Positions 50,201 through 54,960 of a DNA stretch of 64,000 nt are shown here, piece by piece. The notes beneath the pieces were generated by a model that was not told the origin of the DNA, ran no database searches, and saw nothing but the letters and a program-made list of their open reading frames with translations. The position numbers and the translations under genes are program-made. The DNA comes from Symsagittifera roscoffensis. Taxonomy: Eukaryota > Xenacoelomorpha > Acoela > Convolutidae. The stretch lies in contig NC_087067.1 of assembly GCF_963678635.1 (NCBI RefSeq), positions 41,504,696 through 41,568,695 of the forward strand, read 5' to 3'. Positions within the stretch are counted from its first letter, which is position 1. The number at the start of each line of letters is the position of its first letter.

Positions 50201-53200
50201 AAATAGTTCCAAATTGAATTGAGGCTAGCTAATTGGTCTTATTAATGTCATACGATTCAACATTTCACACTTTGATATAAACCAACATTTACAGGTTTTC
50301 AATATTGTCTTTTCCCAAAAACTATTTGATATGAATTAAGAGATAGTCAGAACATTCAGTGCTTTGCCCTGATATAAGAGTAGTCTTGTTTTCAAATCAA
50401 GCGAAAATTAATTTGATATTGTCTTGTTTGAATATGGCGTTTACTAGTGCTTTATATAATTAAAAACAGAAAGAAACATAACGAGCAAGTGTTCTTCAAC
50501 GATTATATATTACCACAACGTTCGGCCGAAACCTGGCAGTTTTATCCTGTTCTTCAGCAGCCAATTGTTTCATTTGAGCCATCGTTCTCGGCCAGAAACG
50601 ATCAAGTTGTGTTTATCGATCAATTTGGTTCCGTTCAATTTTTTTTTGGTTGAATCAATTCCTCAGTCGATTGTTTTAACTACTTCAAACTCTTTCGAAA
50701 CGTTTTTCTCCAGTCATTTTCCCAATTGCTGTTAACTTTTCTTCGGTCGCGCCGATTGCTGTTAGTTTTCATTCGGTCTCATCGGTTGCGAATATTTGTC
50801 GACCGCTGAATTTAATTTTTCGACCACCGCGGCCAACTTTTTGACCATGTCGTGATTCATTTTTCGACCGCCGCCTTTAACTTTTCGACCACCGTGACTA
50901 TATTATTGACAATGCCGCGACTATTTTTTATACCACGCCCTGATTTTTTTTATCGACCGCCACGGCTAACTTTCTTTCGGTCGCGCTGGTGGCGGTTAAC
51001 TTTCCTTCGATTGCGCCGGTCGTGGACACATTGCCTGGGTCCGCAAAGTCTGAAAATACCAAAACTTGGTCGCGGTGGTCTGAAAACATCAAGTTTCGGT
51101 TGCGGCAGTCTGGAAATATTAAAATTTGGTCGCCACCGTCTGATCATATAACCACAACCTCGACCCGGGTGATCCAGTCACTGCTACGAGATATAAAGGG
51201 AAACAGGAGCGGATAAACAGAAACAGGGCCACCTCCTCAGGGTTTCGACACCCTCACCAACCAAAGGATCCCCCCTTAAGTATTAATTTTTTTTACATGC
51301 AATTTTGGCTGACCAGTACTGAAATTTTCTAAAGGTGCCTTCGAAGCCAATAAATACTAATTCTAAATAGGAGCGCGCGCCGAAAAAACGCGTTTCAAAG
51401 TTTTTGTCAAAAAAATGTTTTTATAATGTTCTGGGAGCGCTCGGAAAATCAGTTTGGTCTATCTTAAAAAAGTCGACAATTTATTATCTACGTTTGTCCA
51501 CGTTTTATTTTACGTATTATAGGCCTTTAATATTTCCGTTTTTATTTCAATAATTGTTTCTAAATGAAAAAAACTTGACCAAATGGGTCATATGTGGCTA
51601 GCAATTTTCAACCAAAATAGGAAAAACATTGAGTTCTTTACATTTTTAAGGGAAAAATTTATAGTATTTAGGAAAAAAAACTAGATACCGAACCTCAACT
51701 GTTGTAAATCGCCTACCGGGAAGCCTTAATCACCCACCGCGAAGCCTTAATCGCCCAAAACACTGAAAAATTTAAATTGATTTTTTTTGCAAAAAAATAT
51801 TGTCACAGAAAAAAATTCAGCGATTCGATCTGTTGCGTTCTCTATACCCATCAAGCACCTACAACAAAACGACTCAATTTAATTGAAACCATGAAAAAAT
51901 TGAAACACAGTCGAAGCTGCAATTTTACTAACAAAGGAAAAAGCTGCAAAATTGAGCTTTAAAAAGCAAAAAAAAATTGCATGTAATAATTTAGAATGTA
52001 ATGAGAATAAAATGAAGCAAAGACAAACATATTAAATTTGCATGTAGTAACATGGAACGTGTAAAACAACATTGTGTAGAAACTAAATTTCTAAAAAAAA
52101 TAAAAGCAATACATTTATTTTCCAAATTTCTGAAAGATTTTTTTTACTATACTATTGTTCGAAGCAAAACGCTTTTTATTGTTCATTTGATGAAATAAAA
52201 ATGCATATACTGAGTTAACTTGTTGGTAATCGTTTTTCACAGCATATGCAATTAATTTTTCAAATGCGCCACCACGGTTTTCAAAAATAGTAAGAAAAGT
52301 TTGAACAAAAAAATAGCCATGCTTTGGAAATGAAGCCAAAAAAAATAAGCAAACAAACAAAAGTCCAATTCAATTTTTATCCAAAAAAAATCAGTTTCAA
52401 CTGGAAAAAAGGTCCGATCGGAAACTTAAATCCCATAACTTTGAAAAGAAGTCAACCGGGTTACTTCCAGGCCAAATGGGAAAATAATTTAGAAAAAAAC
52501 AAGTTCAATTTTTTTTACAGGTTTTTAGAAAAATTTGATTACGGGAGAAAATCAGTTCCCGATTCAAGACACATGCTCTCGCTAGAGTAATTTATCACGT
52601 CTAAAAATTAGTTAGCGTTTAGAGTAGACTTATTCTGAAGGCCGAAAAGATAATACGGATCAATTAAGGAATTGCCATGGCCCTTATGCAACGAATTACC
52701 AATTTATAACTTCCCGAACGCGAGCAATGATTTTCTTCTGCCGTCTTAGTAACAGTCCTACAGCTCTTTTTTGTACCTGGTTACAATACGCTGCTTCTTT
52801 GCGAATGTGGGAAGAAATAAGAGAGCGTATTTTTCAGTCTGCAGCTGAAGCGGCCGCCAAAGCAGAGATGTTGGCGAGTAAGAGAACTCTTGCAACTATG
52901 AGTATGTACCAGAGTCCGTATGCCAGCAGGAGTGGAGGGGGCTTCCCAATCTTCACAGAAGAACGCATCATGGACCGCAAGGTAAGCTAGTCAAACTTCG
53001 AACAGATTCCAAATCCTGCTATATCCATAAACTTATGTTCTTGTTGCGGTGTGATATAACTTTGCTATCAGGCTTTGGCGAGACACTTAAGGTACAAAAA
53101 GGCTCTTGACCCCACTCCCACCCTCAATATGTATAAAAAAATTTCTATATCCGTCACTGAGTTTAAAATGTTCTTTCAACTGAGTTTAAAATGTACGGAA

Positions 53201-54064
53201 TGTGACACTAATTTGGGAAAACGAAAAAAAATCTTTACATCAATCTGTTTCTCAGAAGCTTGTTTGTTCACAGAAAGTTGTCGATCCGGTAGGCGAAGCG
53301 TCGCGCTGTCACGGCCAAGCAGTAATCGAAAACGGGATCTCCGTACCTCAAAAACAGAAGAATGGGAAACTGAATTACAGTGTTGGCGTAAGCAACGCAA
53401 CCGACAGTTTCGCACACCAGTGTCTGGAGACTGAGAGACTAGAACCTTCGCCAGATGAGAGCATGACTCATGAGCAATACGGACAGTATCTCAAACAAAG
53501 AAACGGAATTTCATCAGTGCGTATTTTTTGAACTGATCATTGAGATTTAACTTTTAGGGTATCTTATCATCTTCTTTTGCTATTTGCTGCAACAGATTCC
53601 ATTCCGTTACATTTTCAGATTAATGTACTTGTTTCTAGCACTCCCCGAATAAGATGCCATCTACAAACTCAACCCCAAGTGGCTCTAGGGGTCAAGAGAT
53701 CAATCGAAGGTCAATGACCCCTGTGAAAAACCTCTTTATTGACGCCTTCGGTGACCAAGCACAGCACAATTTGACACGCCACCAACAATTACACCGATGT
53801 CGAACTCCATCAAGTAGCCAATTAAGCAACGGGCCAACTGCTCCTGCTGTAAACTTCAGTCATTCCGCCCCACATAGCAGTATCAGCCAGCTGAAGTCAA
53901 CTCAGAGTACACTGATACATCAGGCAAATCAGCATCACCCTGGAAACTTCAACCAACCATCAACTGCCGGCGAATCCTTAGCAATGAAAGCCTTGTATAA
54001 CGGAGGCAAGGCAATCGACCGATCTAACGGGACTATTATATCTTACTATATCAAGAAAAAATGA
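19837..54064 (+). CDS. Cytosolic carboxypeptidase, CCP2/CCP3 (AGBL2/3) type, 20 exons
   Basis: M14D zinc carboxypeptidase that removes glutamates from the C-terminus or side chains of tubulin and other cytosolic proteins. Exons: 19837-20294, 20958-21127, 23614-23777, 31313-31501, 32221-32533, 32796-33018, 34798-34991, 35255-35494, 35770-35877, 36341-36462, 36987-37175, 42314-42460, 43365-43507, 46486-46596, 47570-47799, 48367-48466, 49035-49152, 52838-52981, 53256-53516, 53639-54064. All junctions are GT-AG and phases agree, giving 4050 nt (1349 residues and TGA). Order: Ser/Lys/Gln-rich N-terminus with a 10-residue repeat; CCP N-domain ending FESRFESGNLQHVYRV (about 490-506); M14 domain with zinc ligands His702, Glu705 (HPGE) and His798 (DLHGHS), substrate-site RDMNRNY (758-764) and catalytic Glu878 (FTMET); then a low-complexity charged tail of about 400 residues. 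Exons 16-20 have no known domain and are supported by splice sites and frame only. Exon 19 could start at 53274 instead. Confidence 0.9.
20295..20957. other. CCP intron 1 with repeat fragments
   Basis: It contains a diverged 162-bp palindromic MITE (20401-20517, with CAGCCAGTCAGAATTGAG) and one copy (20850-20945) of a dispersed repeat marked by ACAAGGATAGCCGGTTACT. The latter recurs at 28300-28375, and an inverted relative is near 34440-34495. Confidence 0.55.
21208..21629. mobile_element. hAT-like MITE, complete copy (422 bp)
   Basis: It starts CAGGGGCGGATCTAGGATTT and ends AAATCCGCCCCTG. Flanking 8-mers ACCACAGG and AACACAGA match at six positions, consistent with an old 8-bp duplication. 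The body has the family landmarks TAGGTCGACCAAACTGATT, GGCGCCAAAGGCGCC and GGACCTTTCAGG. It lies in CCP intron 2 and has no ORF. Confidence 0.8.
22169..22738. mobile_element. Tc1/mariner-like MITE, diverged copy
   Basis: It begins CAGTGCTGATTTAAATTATC directly after TA. The far end (near 22650-22738) is the diverged inverse: GAACTTAACCCAACTTGAG, then CTGGTTAACTTTAAACAGG. A TA follows and is shared with the next element. CAGTG ends with TA flanks are typical of Tc1/mariner. Confidence 0.65.
22741..23473. mobile_element. Tc1/mariner-like fold-back element with about 330-bp near-identical arms
   Basis: It begins CAGTGCTGATTTAAATTAAC after TA and ends with the inverse, GTTAATTTAAATCAGCACTG. The two halves are almost perfect reverse complements; for example 22887-23045 reads nearly the same as the minus strand of 23327-23165. 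That is why mirrored 50-codon frames appear on both strands, which are not genes. The loop is about 100 bp. It lies within CCP intron 2, ending about 140 bp before exon 3. Confidence 0.88.
23778..24863. other. CCP intron 3, first part
   Basis: T-rich with no supported exon. A 122-codon plus frame at 24506-24874 encodes mostly Phe/Leu/Val and is best read as T-rich intron sequence. Confidence 0.45.
24864..25268 (-). pseudogene. LINE reverse transcriptase fragment (YADDT box)
   Basis: A truncated 134-codon frame antisense to the CCP gene. It contains LYFIDLPEIPRNNNVVLYAD continuing into DT, with the intact catalytic YADD box. The usual next elements follow: NNLETWMAANKLTMNQDKVK and then IRFLGVQIDRKLSF. 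This order is diagnostic of the palm and thumb of non-LTR retrotransposon reverse transcriptase (Jockey/CR1-like). Fingers, endonuclease and the 3' end are missing and no partner frame is visible nearby, so it is a dead fragment. Confidence 0.85.
25269..27810. other. CCP intron 3, middle part
   Basis: No exon is supported. It includes a hAT-like MITE from 26784 (CAGGCGCGGATCTAGGATTT) to about 27065, with no clear right terminus. The remainder is AT-rich unique-looking sequence. Confidence 0.5.
26784..27065 (+). mobile_element. hAT-like MITE, 5' part
   Basis: It starts with the family terminus CAGGCGCGGATCTAGG and has internal landmarks TTAGCCGACCATGTTGATTT, GGCGCGCGCTC and AAAACTTTTAAGGTCAGTC. 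The right inverted terminus is not recognisable. Confidence 0.65.
27820..28130 (+). repeat. G-rich strand-asymmetric minisatellite
   Basis: About 300 bp with very high G and almost no C on the plus strand, in an AT-rich intron. The loose unit is GGTTCAAGTGG / GGTTGGTTCAG, with many GGGG and GGTGGG runs. It lies on the transcribed sense strand of CCP intron 3. Open frames here come from the absence of TAA and are not genes. Confidence 0.8.
28300..31312. other. CCP intron 3, last part: dispersed repeats
   Basis: Contents by landmark: 28300-28375 repeat with AACAAGGATAGCCGGTTACT; 28456-28860 the repeat family with GCCTCTCGCTCGCTTTTGC; 29040-29260 another diverged copy; 29800-30080 an inverted copy of the 17.8-kb family (CCACCCCGAGC, AAATATTCCGTTAC). 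No exon was seen before the acceptor at 31311-31312. Confidence 0.55.
28456..28860 (+). repeat. Dispersed repeat with GCTCGCTCGC core
   Basis: It begins AGGCATATTCGACAGTCG and carries TAAGCCTCTCGCTCGCTTTT and TTGTCGTTCAAATGAAGAC. An inverted relative spans about 33940-34370, and further copies lie at 29040-29260 and 60100-60420. It has no ORF and no clear termini. Confidence 0.6.
31571..31797 (-). mobile_element. tRNA-derived SINE, copy 1
   Basis: On the minus strand the head reads GGAGGTGAAGTGGTTACGTC with a box-A-like segment, then GTACGTTCGAATCCC as a box-B-like segment, followed by a non-tRNA body shared with 41758-41986 (ATGATCCGTGCT; TTTATCCACAAGGG at the far end). It lies in CCP intron 4, antisense to the gene. 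Confidence 0.75.
32221..33018 (+). CDS. CCP exons 5-6: start of the conserved N-domain
   Basis: Exon 5 (32221-32533) and exon 6 (32796-33018) carry the segment leading into the beta-sandwich N-domain specific to cytosolic carboxypeptidases. It ends with LQFESRFESGNLQHVYRV, the best-conserved string outside the catalytic core. Exon 6 ends at phase 2 (GT before GTGAGT), and Val506 is completed in exon 7. Confidence 0.9.
33019..34797. other. CCP intron 6 with two repeat relics
   Basis: A hAT-like 5' end starts at 33820 (CAGGGGTGGATCTACG). It merges at about 33940 into an inverted copy of the GCTCGCTCGC family, which runs to about 34370. A TCGGAACATTCTG patch follows at 34455. A 75-codon plus frame at 33516-33743 has no motif or splice support. 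Confidence 0.5.
34798..34991 (+). CDS. CCP exon 7: N-domain strand pair with a Gly-rich insertion
   Basis: It encodes GLFEYELVLKPDMF, then HTQWFYFRV, then an unusual glycine run (KGGGGGGAGGASSGGM) and YSFRILNFTKSDSLYNYG. Family members join FRV and the Y-x-F-x-I-x-N-F motif by a short loop. The Gly/Ala/Ser run is therefore a lineage-specific loop extension; its DNA is an impure GGA/GGG microsatellite. Confidence 0.88.
35255..35877 (+). CDS. CCP exons 8-9
   Basis: Exon 8 (35255-35494) encodes MRPLFYSETNAEAKSQGW, NRNYFVLSWQLEFPH and CYMAHCYPYPFSRL, all typical of the family just before the catalytic domain. Exon 9 (35770-35877) encodes a helix and YLLTITSNQG, the start of the M14 fold. Both end at phase 1. 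Confidence 0.9.
36341..37175 (+). CDS. CCP exons 10-11: zinc site and substrate pocket
   Basis: Exon 10 (36341-36462) contains CRVHPGETNSSW, giving zinc ligands His702 and Glu705. Exon 11 (36987-37175) contains VVPMLNPDGVIVGNYRCSLF and RDMNRNYR, the Arg/Asn residues that hold the substrate carboxylate in M14 enzymes. Exon 11 ends at a phase-0 GTCAGT donor. A hAT-like MITE starts only 20 bp beyond it. Confidence 0.95.
36651..36733 (+). repeat. TTGCATGTAAAAAAA microsatellite
   Basis: Five to six imperfect copies of a 14-16 bp unit (TTGCATGTAAAAAAA) in the intron between the two exons that carry the zinc site and the substrate pocket. Confidence 0.85.
37196..38216. mobile_element. Two hAT-like MITE fragments in CCP intron 11
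   Basis: The first starts at 37196 (CAGGCGCGGATCTAGG), only 20 bp after the exon 11 donor, and decays after about 80 bp. The second runs inverted from about 37885 to 38213, with GGCCGAACGACCC, TTCGGCGCC and a right end AGATCCGCCTCGG. The two face each other like an element with a large diverged or inserted middle, so a single interrupted copy is possible. Confidence 0.6.
38303..38540. repeat. 76-bp tandem repeat, three copies plus a stub
   Basis: Copies start at about 38305, 38381 and 38457, and a partial copy at 38533, an exact 76-bp spacing. Each has ACAGTTCTAGAACTAAAAAT, containing the palindrome AGTTCTAGAACT, then CGTACTAACACATGTATA. The first and third share one second half (CACCAAAATTTTGCTATAT) while the middle copy differs (GGTTGAATTTTTGATATAT). 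The array ends 3 bp before the stop codon of the USP-like ORF on the other strand. Confidence 0.92.
38544..39746 (-). CDS. USP-like ubiquitin carboxyl-terminal hydrolase, single exon, nested antisense
   Basis: From ATG 39744-39746 to TGA 38544-38546 this gives 400 residues with a USP (peptidase C19) layout. The Cys box is GIANDDNSCYLNSVLQ, with Cys16 as nucleophile. HQHDASEVLL (91-100) matches the usual QQDAxEFL. A finger-like pair CC-x-C (125-128) and C-x4-C (169-174) could bind zinc. The His box is YGHYFTVI, with His242. VNDC (256-259) may supply the third catalytic residue. After residue 300 come two basic Lys/Arg-rich stretches (KVYQAEWARTKREKAK and KREYNRQRLERLRK) unlike typical USP ends. 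Asp13 replaces the usual Gly of the N-x-GN-[ST]-C box. The frame stays open upstream without another ATG, and TTCTATTTTCAG just before the start could be a splice acceptor. It lies in CCP intron 11, antisense. It could be a nested host gene or a captured transposon gene. Confidence 0.72.
   Translation of the reverse strand: MEPFRPTGIANDDNSCYLNSVLQLLLSSACIRNRLSRLTEFDHGGVLISTVKEIFCQMLSTENFFINASTSKVKILQHLDLNYSFSYTYGHQHDASEVLLSIINAFKSEGQWNFFEISYSDNFTCCLCNVSWRRPETTSALVLSPPRNGQLLQELVVNHFANQAINVTCPNSTCISERAITTKEPTHIANTVILLIARYMFVAGNRVYSRAEVTIGETIEIGGCDYGVKVAVIHTGSFEYGHYFTVIKTAHEHLCVNDCTISHHHVPDWGCAYVILCEKKDMYPTPAANIMLLDNLSNNTCGNVKKLTKSKMDRKVYQAEWARTKREKAKTINHTNSLSQNSVPSHVDLTPVSIEFDLAATIFDKKNSKREYNRQRLERLRKSPTFVEQERVSHIVLRRY
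39747..40100. other. Leader region of the USP-like ORF
   Basis: On the minus strand a possible donor (GACCG then GTAATTAATT, near 39862) pairs with the acceptor next to the start codon, suggesting a short upstream exon. No coding frame is evident further upstream. The rest is AT-rich. Confidence 0.35.
40100..41320. repeat. ATAA-type higher-order tandem array (about 300-bp unit)
   Basis: About 1.2 kb dominated by AAATAAATAAAT. It is built on a larger unit: GCAAAACTAAATGAAAG occurs at 40232, 40528, 40833 and 41140, spacing 296, 305 and 307 bp. Within each unit CAAAACACACCTGATAAAT and GACCCATAATAT also recur. On the minus strand this gives frames of Tyr/Leu/Phe/Ile repeats, which are artefacts of the repeat. 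Confidence 0.92.
41758..41986 (-). mobile_element. tRNA-derived SINE, copy 2
   Basis: The minus-strand head reads GGTGGTGAAGTGGTTACGTC, then TCGGATGTTCGAGGCCC, matching box A and box B positions of a tRNA promoter. The body (ATGATCCGTGCTCG; TTATCCACGGGG at the end) matches copy 1 at 31571-31797 over its whole length. It lies in CCP intron 11. Confidence 0.8.
41990..42180. repeat. Diverged palindromic MITE with G runs
   Basis: Two direct copies of GGTTGTTAAGTAGATT / GATTGTTAAGTAGATT flank a body with GACCAATGAGAATGC and ACATACAACGCTC, the same order as the 162-bp element at 11833 and 45109. G runs at about 41997-42006 and 42144-42153 border it. Confidence 0.55.
42314..43507 (+). CDS. CCP exons 12-13: third zinc ligand and catalytic Glu
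   Basis: Exon 12 (42314-42460) encodes YVDLHGHSRRHSVFMYGCDA, with His798 as the third zinc ligand. Exon 13 (43365-43507) encodes KCKESTGRVVMFRD and NSFTMETSLSGSNA, with Glu878 as the expected general base. With exons 10-11 the full catalytic set is present, so the enzyme should be active. Confidence 0.94.
43150..43290 (+). mobile_element. tRNA-derived SINE, copy 3
   Basis: The head reads GCAGTGGTGCAGAACGGGTT with GGAGGTTCGAGGCCAC as box B. A short body has GCTCGAGGGTGAGGCAAGC. It is in the sense orientation in CCP intron 12. It does not fold as a functional tRNA. Confidence 0.65.
43508..46485. other. CCP intron 13
   Basis: Contents: two direct copies of CATATAYGGAGTCCAT (43955-44000); a hAT-like MITE start at 44012 (CAGGGACGGATCTCGAGG) to about 44170; a 162-bp palindromic MITE at 45109-45270; and a Lys/Pro-rich 91-codon plus frame at 45764-46039 without recognisable motif. 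No further CCP exon is needed, since phases join across the gap. Confidence 0.5.
45109..45270 (+). mobile_element. Short palindromic MITE (about 162 bp), copy B
   Basis: Ends: ATCAAGTTAACATCCTCC at the left and GGGGGGATGTTAACTTGG at the right, with an internal third copy AACCAAGTTAAAATCCTCCC. The body has AATTTAAATTAAATTTGC and CTAATTGGCTGAAAATTC. This is the inverse orientation of copy A with matching order and length. Confidence 0.75.
46486..49152 (+). CDS. CCP exons 14-17: end of catalytic domain and linker
   Basis: Exon 14 (46486-46596) closes the M14 domain with GKHFGIHDLKKVGHVFGEAL. Exon 15 (47570-47799) moves into a charged region with DQSCADTSSQ and a Glu/Lys-rich likely coiled segment. 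Exon 16 (48367-48466) and exon 17 (49035-49152) encode a Ser/Asp-rich stretch (DSDDSDSTSESEF) followed by a basic patch (KLKKKLRGRKK). Confidence 0.8.
47240..47440 (-). mobile_element. hAT-like MITE, fragment
   Basis: It has the inverted internal landmarks ATAGGCGCCTTTTGCGCGCC and AAATTGGTCGACCTAG. The right terminus is degraded (TACGCACGCCACTG). It lies in CCP intron 14. Confidence 0.6.
48480..48990. repeat. Degenerate GGATCCAACTTTTTGAGAT array with C21 and G runs
   Basis: More than eight loose copies of a unit near GGGATCCAACTTTTTGAGATC lie at 48500-48660 and 48915-48985. Between them are a run of 21 C (48677-48697) and a G run near 48889-48898. The array ends just before exon 17 of the CCP gene. 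Confidence 0.75.
49250..49322 (+). tRNA. tRNA-Lys (TTT)
   Basis: A 73-nt canonical cloverleaf. The acceptor stem GCCCTGC pairs with GTGGGGC, with G-T wobbles. The D arm is TAGCTCAGTCGGTAGAGC (box A). The anticodon arm is TTGGACTTTTAATCCAA with anticodon TTT. The T arm is AAGGGTTCGAGTCCCTT (box B). The discriminator is G. A T6 terminator follows at 49326-49331. There is no intron, and CCA is not encoded, as expected in a eukaryote. It sits in CCP intron 17 in the sense orientation. Confidence 0.97.
49326..49331 (+). terminator. RNA polymerase III terminator
   Basis: A run of six T starts four bases after the tRNA-Lys discriminator base, the usual Pol III stop. Confidence 0.85.
49419..49664 (-). 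mobile_element. hAT-like MITE, truncated
   Basis: The right end TAGATCCGCCCCTG closes at 49664 and is followed by TACTTGAA. TACTTGAC occurs at 49411-49418, so it may be the other half of an 8-bp duplication, although the left terminus itself is lost. The interior has GGGAGCGCTTGCCG and TTCGGTCGACCTAAAAAAAG. Confidence 0.65.
49665..52837. other. CCP intron 17, repeat-rich
   Basis: 49970-50400 is a copy of the 17.8-kb repeat family. 50715-51150 is a degenerate GC-richer array (CGACCGCCGCGGC, CTTTTCGACCACCG, CTTTCTTTCGGTCGC). 51290-51485 is an inverted hAT-like MITE fragment (AAAGGTGCCTTCGAAGCC, GGAGCGCGCGCCG). A short minus-strand segment at 52700-52830 reads like the C-terminal end of a LINE reverse transcriptase (CNQVQKRAVGLLLRRQKK), but it is too short to assign. 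Confidence 0.5.
50715..51150. repeat. Degenerate TCGACCGCCG/CGGTCG array
   Basis: A loose array of units with TCGACCGCCG, CGGCTAACTTT, TTCGGTCGCG and a final part with GGTCGCGGTGGTCTGAAAA and CGGTTGCGGCAGTCTGG. It is GC-rich against the local background. Related sequence lies at 3430-3720 and 7590-7700. Open frames on both strands are by-products. Confidence 0.65.
52838..54064 (+). CDS. CCP exons 18-20: C-terminal tail
   Basis: Exon 18 (52838-52981), exon 19 (53256-53516, or from 53274) and exon 20 (53639-54064) encode a Ser/Gln/Asn-rich tail with no recognised domain, ending SYYIKKK. The splice phases match and the frame stays open, which is the main support. The tail could be a long disordered extension like the divergent C-termini of vertebrate CCP2/3. 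Confidence 0.7.
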
Positions 54065-54960
54065 TCAATTACTTTATTTCGAATTAATGCAGATTGTGGG
54101 TGATACATTTTAAATTTAAAATCTACCATTACACTTCAAAAACCAAAAAAGGATACACAATACTTAGACTCAAGTTTGAATGTAATAAGTAATTTGTGCG
54201 TTTTACTATATACAAAATTTAATATGTAGGACCTTGCGGGCCAAAAAAAAGTTCGCACCAAAATGAATTTTGTTCGTATAAACTTCGGTTCCTCCCAACA
54301 TATGAAATCAAGAAAGCAAAAATCGGCCGAGTTGAAGCAAAATGAAACAAAAATTCTTTCGATTTCGACGAATGTAAACTTTTTACACACTTTGATAAAT
54401 TTAAAAGGTTTTTGAAAAAACCGGCGTAGACACTACAAATAAGTTTGTTGCGTTTTCAATCTGATATGAATTAGTTCGTTCTGCCATTACTTCCACTCAA
54501 GAGGAGTTTCTTTGCGTATGATTCCCCTCTACTACCTCGCATGCACGTGCGCGTGTTCCATTGCGGCCCCTCCCCCTTCTAACTCGTGAAGATGTCCTGC
54601 TGCTTCCATGACGTCATTGTGTCCATGGAACTCTTTCATGTGACTTGCAAATCTAAAAAACCTCGATGAACTTTGAGTTCGATTTGTGGGATTTGGGTCC
54701 TAAAATGTATTCAAATTCAATTTAACAGCAAAAATTGGAGCAGTACAATGTTGGAGCAGTACATATCCTTTGAAAAACTTGAAAAAGTCAATATTGCTAA
54801 TAAAAATGACCGATATTTCACTTGTTGGATTTTTGACTTTCCACGGGCTCTGTCGAAAATCAAACCAATCGATCAAATTCTAGAGAAAACCAATATAAAA
54901 AGCCACATAAAAGAAAGAACGACAGAAAAACCGGCAAGCAGAAACACTAAAAATTTTCCT
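54065..54960. other. Convergent 3' intergenic region
   Basis: It lies between the stop codons of the CCP gene and the CASP-type gene, which face each other about 0.9 kb apart. It includes a GC-richer patch with GCATGCACGTGCGCGTG (54539-54555). Neither gene shows an unambiguous AATAAA here. Confidence 0.45.

Noticed and set aside
52700-52830. A minus-strand segment resembling the end of a LINE reverse transcriptase
   Set aside because: About 40 residues only, with no catalytic motif; mentioned in the intron entry but not called.
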